Positions 6,798 to 11,848 of a DNA stretch of 14,026 nucleotides are shown in pieces; position 1 is the stretch's first letter; each line of letters starts with the position of its first letter. Location: NCBI GenBank assembly GCA_002348465.1, contig DEBI01000098.1:34894-48919 (forward strand). The letters are read 5' to 3'. The DNA comes from Gemmatimonadales bacterium UBA2960. GTDB lineage: Bacteria > Gemmatimonadota > Gemmatimonadetes > Longimicrobiales > Gaopeijiaceae. The notes under the pieces were generated by a model. It was not told the origin of the DNA and made no database searches. It saw nothing but the letters and a program-made list of their open reading frames with translations. Both the position numbers and the translations under genes were made by a program.

Positions 6798-7949
6798 ATG
6801 CTACGCGACCCTTTGTCTCGCCGAGCCTTCCTCGGCGCCTCAGCCGCGCTCTCTCTGTCGGGCCCAGATGCTGCCCTTCGCAGCCTTTACGCTCCCTCAG
6901 GTACTGCTGCAAAGCCCGACTCAAAAGGATGGCCACCCTACAACGACGCCATGGTCATCGACTTCCTCGCATCACCAGGTTACTTCAACTACCCGCTGAA
7001 CCCAGCGCTCGACCAAGAGATGATTCGAAATGCGGTCGAGTCAGGTATCACAGCAGTCAACCTGACCTGCAACGGGAACGACTTCGAGTCTTCGGTCCAA
7101 AGAATCGCTGGCTGGCTTGATCGGATTGAGCGATTTCCAAATGCATTTTGTCAGATCCGCACTGTCGCTGACCTACAGGACGCAAAAGAGACGGGCCGCC
7201 TTGGCATCGTACTTGGATTCCAAGACACCACACCATTCGAGCAAAATGAGTCGAACGTAGAGGAGTTTTCCCAACTAGGTGTCAAGGTAACGCAGCTGAC
7301 CTACAACGTTCGAAACTTGGTAGGCGACGGCTGCCTCGAACCAGCGAATGGCGGATTGACTCGGTTCGGCTATCAAATCGTTGAACGAATGAATGAAGCG
7401 GGAATGATAGTGGACCTAAGCCACTGTGGTCAGCAAACCACGGCAGAAGGGATTGCTGCCTCTTCGCAACCGGTCGCCATCACTCACAGCGGTTGCAACA
7501 CAATCGCCTGGCATCCGAGATCTAAGTACGACGCCGAACTCAGAGCAATGGCTGACCGAGGGGGCATCATCGGTATTTACCTCATGCCTTTCCTTACGCC
7601 AGGCAGGGCCCCTCTCCGTGAAGATGTACTCGACCATATCGAACATGCTGTACAAGTCTGCGGAGAGGATCACGTCGGAATCGGTAGCGACCTCTCGACA
7701 ACCCCCATAGATGGCTCTGAGGAGTATTGGTCCCGGCACCGAGAGTTCGTCGCGGGACGAATAGAGCGCGGTATCGCCGCTCCGAACGAAGACCCGAACA
7801 TATTATTCACAGTCGAAGACCTAAACTCACATCGCCGGATGGAGCTAATCGCCGATGGCCTGTCACGTCGAGGTCACCCTGACACCCGGATTGAGAAAAT
7901 CATAGGGGGCAATTGGGAGCGCCTCTTCAGGGAGATCTGGCGGTCGTGA
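6798..7949 (+). CDS. M19 family membrane-dipeptidase homologue with Tat signal
   Basis: A 383-aa protein of peptidase family M19 (renal/membrane dipeptidase, amidohydrolase-like TIM barrel). Residues 7-21 (SRRAFLGASAALSLS) form a twin-arginine signal, so it is probably exported folded. Core motifs present are DLSHCG with H209, ITHSGC with H230, and GIGSDLS with D298; these correspond to two zinc-binding histidines and the catalytic aspartate of renal dipeptidase. The N-terminal HxD metal motif is missing: residues 53-58 read VIDFLA. The bridging glutamate position reads Q142 in LGFQDT. A bacterial M19 subgroup with LGFQ(N/D)T is known to me, so this looks like a subfamily trait, not decay. 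A dipeptidase role is therefore uncertain; a mono-metal hydrolase is possible. ATG 6798 was chosen for its AGGAGGG site and because it places the Tat motif at the N-terminus. The stop overlaps the next start. Confidence 0.87.
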   Translation: MLRDPLSRRAFLGASAALSLSGPDAALRSLYAPSGTAAKPDSKGWPPYNDAMVIDFLASPGYFNYPLNPALDQEMIRNAVESGITAVNLTCNGNDFESSVQRIAGWLDRIERFPNAFCQIRTVADLQDAKETGRLGIVLGFQDTTPFEQNESNVEEFSQLGVKVTQLTYNVRNLVGDGCLEPANGGLTRFGYQIVERMNEAGMIVDLSHCGQQTTAEGIAASSQPVAITHSGCNTIAWHPRSKYDAELRAMADRGGIIGIYLMPFLTPGRAPLREDVLDHIEHAVQVCGEDHVGIGSDLSTTPIDGSEEYWSRHREFVAGRIERGIAAPNEDPNILFTVEDLNSHRRMELIADGLSRRGHPDTRIEKIIGGNWERLFREIWRS

Positions 7950-8479
7950 CCCCCTCTATCGCTTCGTTCATTCGCACGATTCCGGACCACCCCAAACCGG
8001 GCATCCTCTTTCGAGACGTCTCGGGACTACTGGAAGACCCGCTTGGCCTGCGTCTGGCAGTGGATCGTATCACCGATCACTACATGAGCAGTTCGATAGA
8101 CTTCCTGGCCGCAATCGAAGCTAGGGGCTTCATATTTGGGGCGGCCGTGGCATACAACCTCGGCGTCGGCTTTCTCCCTCTCAGGAAGAAAGGGAAACTT
8201 CCAGGAGAGGTCATCGGTGTCGACTACGAACTCGAGTACGGCTCGGACCGCCTAGAAATTCAAACCCAACGGATGCAGCCGGGAGCTCGCGTCCTTCTTG
8301 TCGATGATCTGATTGCGACAGGTGGAACCGCAGATGCCGCTATTGAACTCATCCATCAATCGGGTGGGTATGTCCACAGCGCCTGCTTCGTTATCGATCT
8401 GCCCGACCTAGGGGGAAGTGAACGGATCCGTTCCCGTGGTTGTGACGTCTTCTCTCTTTGCCAGTTTGACGGACATTAA
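7946..8479 (+). CDS. apt: Adenine phosphoribosyltransferase
   Basis: A type I phosphoribosyltransferase of 177 aa, the usual Apt length. It converts adenine plus PRPP to AMP and pyrophosphate in the cytoplasm (purine salvage). Family features in order: the N-terminal PDHPKPGILFRD segment (13-24), the EARGF pyrophosphate loop (58-62), the flexible RKKGKLPG loop (80-87), the GVDYELEYG segment (91-99), and the PRPP signature VLLVDDLIATGGT (117-129). The start is GTG 7946, which overlaps the M19 stop as GTGA; AGGGAGA at 7929-7935 gives a suitable ribosome site ten bases upstream. Expression is therefore coupled to the M19 gene. The gene converges on the dehydratase gene with 14 bases between stops and no evident terminator. 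Confidence 0.95.
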   Translation: MTPSIASFIRTIPDHPKPGILFRDVSGLLEDPLGLRLAVDRITDHYMSSSIDFLAAIEARGFIFGAAVAYNLGVGFLPLRKKGKLPGEVIGVDYELEYGSDRLEIQTQRMQPGARVLLVDDLIATGGTADAAIELIHQSGGYVHSACFVIDLPDLGGSERIRSRGCDVFSLCQFDGH

Positions 8480-8493
8480 CCGGAGACAAAAGA

Positions 8494-8784
8494 TCAACGG
8501 CCAAGAATCCGGTCGAAATCCTTAGCCAGGTCCACATCCAACTTCGTGATCCCACCTGCATCGTGAGTACTCAGGTCGACTCGCACCGAGTTATAGACGT
8601 TGCACCACTCCGGATGATGGTTCTTTCTCTCTGCACATAACGCCGCAGCAGACATAAAACCGAACGCCTCCACAAAGTCGGCGAACCGATACTCCTTGTG
8701 GAGTTTGCCATCCTTGACCTCCCATCCATCAAGTTCAGAAGTTGCTGTATTCAGAGAATCGCTATCTAGAAGATCTCGTGTCAT
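8494..8784 (-). CDS. 4a-hydroxytetrahydrobiopterin dehydratase (pterin-4a-carbinolamine dehydratase)
   Basis: A 96-aa protein of the PCD/DCoH family. It dehydrates 4a-hydroxytetrahydrobiopterin, formed by aromatic amino-acid hydroxylases, to the quinonoid dihydropterin. The active-site signature is complete: NHHPEWCNVYNSVRVDLSTHDAGGIT, from residue 55, with H56, H57, W60 and the following THD-GG-T strand. The usual WEVKDGKLHKEYRF opening (21-34) is also present. ATG 8784 gives the normal family length; a longer in-frame start at 8808 would add eight residues with no support. No phenylalanine hydroxylase gene is nearby, so its pterin partner must be elsewhere, or it may serve in molybdopterin-related chemistry as suggested for some homologues. 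Confidence 0.92.
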   Translation of the reverse strand: MTRDLLDSDSLNTATSELDGWEVKDGKLHKEYRFADFVEAFGFMSAAALCAERKNHHPEWCNVYNSVRVDLSTHDAGGITKLDVDLAKDFDRILGR

Positions 8785-8817
8785 GGAAAGCCTAAGAAGG
8801 TAAGGCACGGGCGCGCC

Positions 8818-8831
8818 GCGCTAAGGAGCGC
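8818..8831. other. Short stem-loop between dehydratase and serine-hydrolase genes
   Basis: GCGCT-AAGG-AGCGC can fold as a five-base-pair stem with a four-base loop. It is followed by TTTAT when read on the plus strand, but no plus-strand gene ends just before it. On the minus strand, the direction of both flanking genes, no T-tract follows. It may be a weak RNA structure in the minus-strand transcript; terminator function is doubtful. Confidence 0.25.
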
Positions 8832-8849
8832 TTTATCGCAAATCCCGCA

Positions 8850-10151
8850 CTAGTTGGTAAGACTAACTCCGGTCACAGCCTTCGTTACAGCACGCTGCAG
8901 CGGACCGACGTCAGGATATTCAGTATTCTCATCCACATCGAAGTTCTGTCTATTCGTAAGGAGAACAAGCGCTAACCCCCGATCTGGAACACCTAGCACG
9001 AAAGTCCCTGTGAATCCCGTGTGACCGAACGAGCCCTGAGGTGCGTAGACGGGTAACTGCCACCCTAAGGCCTGCCGGTCACCCGTTGGGCCGAGAAAGT
9101 TCGCTACGGTCTCAGATGAGAAGAGGCGATTGCCTTCGTACTCGCCGCCGCTAAGCATTAAATCAAGGAGGACATAGAGATCTCGAGCTGTGGAGAAGAG
9201 GCCGGCATGTCCAGCCACCCCACCGAACGTATGAAACGCGTTGCCGTCGTTCACCTCTCCATCCAGCCACCAATTCCGCCACTCAGACCACGCATCGGCA
9301 TCGCCTTCGATCTCGTAGCCAAATCGTGGGTCATGAACCATCCGGCGCTCGAATGGATTCCCACGTGATGTGCGCGCAAACACCACATCAGTGCATCGAG
9401 GATCGGCGACGTGTCTTTCCGCTGACACCATCGTCTTACCTCCAGCGACCTCCACCCTCCTGTACGCAGTCGACTTGAGTCCCAGTGGCTCATAAACTTC
9501 GCTCATCACAAACTCATCGAGCGGTTGAGATGCGACTTTCTCCGCAATCAGCCCTAGCAACATGAACCCTAGGTCGCTGTAATTTCGCTCCTTGCCGACC
9601 GGCCACATCAGTGAGAGTGAGCGGATATAGGCATACGCTTCATCCTGATCAGACGCGTGATAGTAGGTAGGCACCCATTGCGGCAGCCCCGACCGGTGCG
9701 TGAGCAGGTCCCTAACCGTCACTCGCTCTCGTCCACCTCCCACAAAGTCGGTCAGATACTGAGACACCGGCGCGTCAAGAACGACCTCGCCCCGATCTGA
9801 AAGCACCATCATTGCTAATGTGGTCGCCATCACCTTCGTAACTGACGCCAGATCAAACACAGTCGATGGAGTCATTGGAACTCCATCTGCGACCGAGGCC
9901 AGTCCGTAGGCAGCCTCATGCAGAACCCGTCCGTCCTGTGCCACAAGAAGCACCGCACCTGGGATTAGCTTTTGATCGACCCAGCTGGCAACCAGAGAAT
10001 CGGCTACCGACACGTCAGTGTCAGAGGTTGCGAGCACACTCCAATTGCAGGCACCAGTCGATACACACAGTAAAAACGCTCCGACTCTTAAAGCCCAAGA
10101 AAGCAACCGTCGAGCGCTAGCGAGTCTTTGTCCACAGCACCACAACGCCAC
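8850..10151 (-). CDS. Serine beta-lactamase-fold hydrolase (class C / PBP4B-EstB-like)
   Basis: A 433-aa secreted protein with the serine beta-lactamase/transpeptidase-like fold (family S12 type). Catalytic motifs are S103-V-T-K106 (nucleophile and base), Y191-S-D193 (the YxN equivalent), and H377-T-G379 (the KTG equivalent). The segment GEVNDGNAF...GGVAGHAGLFS (298-320) recalls E. coli PBP4B (YfeW) and related esterases. Residues 12-36 form a hydrophobic export signal ending in STGAC; C35 could be lipidated, but the lipobox is weak. It is probably a periplasmic D,D-peptidase or esterase; real beta-lactam hydrolysis is not implied. GTG 10151 is preferred: AGGG lies eight bases upstream. This makes it overlap the plug-protein gene by 35 bases, so the two are likely cotranslated. 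TTG 10106 would avoid the overlap but has no ribosome site. Confidence 0.88.
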   Translation of the reverse strand: MALWCCGQRLASARRLLSWALRVGAFLLCVSTGACNWSVLATSDTDVSVADSLVASWVDQKLIPGAVLLVAQDGRVLHEAAYGLASVADGVPMTPSTVFDLASVTKVMATTLAMMVLSDRGEVVLDAPVSQYLTDFVGGGRERVTVRDLLTHRSGLPQWVPTYYHASDQDEAYAYIRSLSLMWPVGKERNYSDLGFMLLGLIAEKVASQPLDEFVMSEVYEPLGLKSTAYRRVEVAGGKTMVSAERHVADPRCTDVVFARTSRGNPFERRMVHDPRFGYEIEGDADAWSEWRNWWLDGEVNDGNAFHTFGGVAGHAGLFSTARDLYVLLDLMLSGGEYEGNRLFSSETVANFLGPTGDRQALGWQLPVYAPQGSFGHTGFTGTFVLGVPDRGLALVLLTNRQNFDVDENTEYPDVGPLQRAVTKAVTGVSLTN

Positions 10152-10932
10152 AGTTACCGCCCTGGCTCGAACCAGACTGGGTCATGCCATACTCGACGGG
10201 GATTTCCGAGGGCCGGCGATATATCTCGACCGCATCAATTGTCTGGAGAGGCGCTATTACCTCAATAGGTAGGGATGAAGTCATCTGAACAGAGAGCCTT
10301 GTACCATCGAGATAGATAGTCGGCGTACAGAACTGGCCCGTTCCAGCTAGCCTGAGAGAAGCCCCCTGGAAGGCATTTATCCCACCCTGGGGCTGCGTTA
10401 GCAAGACACCTGGAATGCCCCTGAAAAGGTCTTCTGACGTGAGCGCTGGTGACTCTTCAATCATCACCGGAGTGATGAACCGACCGAGCCCACGCGTAAC
10501 GCGCCGCACGAAGCCGTTCTTAACCAACTGGTGCTCGAGCGCCGGGCGGTTAAGCGAGACGAGAAGACCATCAATCGGCATCGGAGTCGCCGCGATACGA
10601 AACTCGACGTCCATCTCCCCATCGCCACCGAGTTCAAAAATACCCGCAGCCGTCTCCTTGAAACCGAAGGCGGACGCAACAAGCATGAACGAACCACCAT
10701 CAGGAGCCGTTACCGAAAACCGGCCCTGACCGTTCGTAACCCCTGAGGTCACCGAGTCACCCGTCTCTGTCATCATGATGACAAGGCCCAAGGAAATGGG
10801 TTGTCCCGACTCCACTTCCATCAACGTCCCATTGATCGTCTGCGCGTTTGCACCAACAGCCGTCAGGCCGAAACTCAAGCACACCCCTGCAAGCAGGCGC
10901 GTCCCGAACGCCCAGTCGCGTCCGTGCTTCAT
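10117..10932 (-). CDS. Carboxypeptidase-regulatory-like / TonB-plug domain protein without a barrel
   Basis: A 271-aa exported protein with a signal peptide (residues 1-30, cleavage probably after ANA). Residues about 31-113 form a CarboxypepD_reg-like beta sandwich (INGTLMEVESGQPI...GRFSVTAPDGGSFMLVASAFGF). Residues about 155-269 resemble the plug domain of TonB-dependent receptors, with the SEDLFRGIPGV segment, YLDG at 207-210 and DAVEIYRRPSEIP at 233-245. No barrel follows: the gene ends after CGVVVLWTKTR. C202 and C261 flank the plug and could form a disulfide. Similar short proteins exist, as I recall, in Gemmatimonadota-like genomes, so it is probably intact. Its function is unknown; an outer-membrane accessory or signalling role is an inference. 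The start is ATG 10932, with GGAGG at 10945-10941 eight bases upstream. Confidence 0.82.
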   Translation of the reverse strand: MKHGRDWAFGTRLLAGVCLSFGLTAVGANAQTINGTLMEVESGQPISLGLVIMMTETGDSVTSGVTNGQGRFSVTAPDGGSFMLVASAFGFKETAAGIFELGGDGEMDVEFRIAATPMPIDGLLVSLNRPALEHQLVKNGFVRRVTRGLGRFITPVMIEESPALTSEDLFRGIPGVLLTQPQGGINAFQGASLRLAGTGQFCTPTIYLDGTRLSVQMTSSLPIEVIAPLQTIDAVEIYRRPSEIPVEYGMTQSGSSQGGNCGVVVLWTKTR

Positions 10933-10959
10933 ACCAAAAGCCTCCAGGCCCTGTGTTTC

Positions 10960-10999
10960 ATTTGAGCCTCAAATATATCGACGTCTTCTGACCAATTAA
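10960..10999 (-). promoter_or_regulatory. Candidate promoter with overlapping palindrome upstream of the plug-protein gene
   Basis: Read on the minus strand, TATATT (10977-10972) is a good -10 match, with a weak -35 candidate TTAATT (10999-10994) 16 bases upstream. A perfect seven-base inverted repeat with a one-base centre, ATTTGAG-C-CTCAAAT (10960-10974), overlaps the -10 and extends to the expected start point. It sits about 30 bases before the ATG and could be a repressor site. The evidence is pattern only; the -35 is poor. Confidence 0.35.
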
Positions 11000-11087
11000 T
11001 ACCATTTAAGATACCAAAGGGTCTCCTCGGCCACATCACCCTTCCGTTGCTCTATCAAAATCGCGCCCTGAAAAAAGGTACCCAGGG

Positions 11088-11741
11088 TCAGCTTCCCCAA
11101 GGGGCTACAGGAACTTCCACCGGCTCGCTCAGATCAAACTCGACACGGAATCGCCGGTCCTCCCCCTCGCGTCTAAGCTGGTAGACGAAAACCTCTCCGG
11201 GTCTCACTTCCAGACTCCACACATTCAGAGCTGCCTCCGGCACTAGGCGCGCAGTAAGCTCATCCGCGAGGAACTCTTGGACGCTGGGATCACCCTGTCC
11301 GCGTGTGTCTCCGCCGTACTGAGAAATCTCATCCTCTGTCCCATCGACGTGCCTGTGATCGTGCTTCAAGCGCAATCCAACCGACGTGGGTGTCACGACC
11401 CATGTTCGAGAGCGGTCGTCACCCACATGGAATGGGATGCGGATCTCAGCAAGATCACAAGACCGCACGTGCATGATGACTGGCACATTTTCGAATGCGG
11501 GATCAGGGGGAACGCTCTCGGTCACTTGACCCTCGAAAGCCTGACCGCAGAGTTCTTCGAGTGAAGACCAAAAGGTCAGCTGGGGATCATTTTCCGGGTC
11601 AGAAGGCCCCTCAAGCACGTGCTCTTCATCACCCCCGTAAACGCTGCATCCCCACACGGTGAAAAGCAGGCAGAGTGACAGGTAACGAACAAAGCTCGCA
11701 CCCAAAAAGCTCGTCGGTCGGTTTTTAAGCTTGATAGTCAT
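11088..11741 (-). CDS. Uncharacterised probable lipoprotein with KHDHRH motif
   Basis: A 217-aa protein I recognise only as a conserved hypothetical type seen in several Gram-negative phyla. A basic N-terminus and hydrophobic stretch (17-30) end in VWGC; C32 is the likely lipidated cysteine, so it is probably anchored in the periplasm. The mature part has C65 in LEELCGQAFEG and C95 in MHVRSCDLAEIRIPFHVG, which could pair. These are followed by SRTWVVTPTSVGLRL, the charged KHDHRHVDGTEDE segment (126-138), YGGDT, and a C-terminal block ending DRRFRVEFDLSEPV. The strand-rich pattern suggests a beta-sandwich or lipocalin-like fold, and the histidines could bind metal; both are inferences. The start is ATG 11741, with GAGG almost touching it. 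The 155-base gap before the plug gene suggests separate transcription. Confidence 0.75.
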   Translation of the reverse strand: MTIKLKNRPTSFLGASFVRYLSLCLLFTVWGCSVYGGDEEHVLEGPSDPENDPQLTFWSSLEELCGQAFEGQVTESVPPDPAFENVPVIMHVRSCDLAEIRIPFHVGDDRSRTWVVTPTSVGLRLKHDHRHVDGTEDEISQYGGDTRGQGDPSVQEFLADELTARLVPEAALNVWSLEVRPGEVFVYQLRREGEDRRFRVEFDLSEPVEVPVAPWGS

Positions 11742-11848
11742 ACCTCGACACTAGCAAAGCTTCATGCCCCGCTCTAGGCCCACGACTATATTCCTCATTC
11801 CTTCTAATCCGGTCACTGGACCGCTGAACCCACCCTCACCTGGAAAAA
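11742..11848. other. Divergent intergenic region between lipoprotein and M14 peptidase genes
   Basis: These 107 bases separate two divergent genes and should contain both promoters. TATATT at 11787-11792 is a possible plus-strand -10 for the M14 gene, but no matching -35 lies 16-18 bases upstream. No operator-like palindrome or terminator is evident. Confidence 0.35.

Noticed and set aside
8850..10151. Serine hydrolase as an antibiotic-resistance beta-lactamase
   Set aside because: The motifs SVTK, YSD and HTG and the GHAGLFS segment resemble PBP4B/EstB-like housekeeping hydrolases. A resistance role is not supported by sequence or context.
11066..11087. CCCTG/CAGGG stem with a T-run, just after the lipoprotein stop, as a terminator
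   Set aside because: The stem is only five base pairs, the T-run lies inside the 12-base loop and not after the stem, and GC-rich sequence follows on the minus strand.
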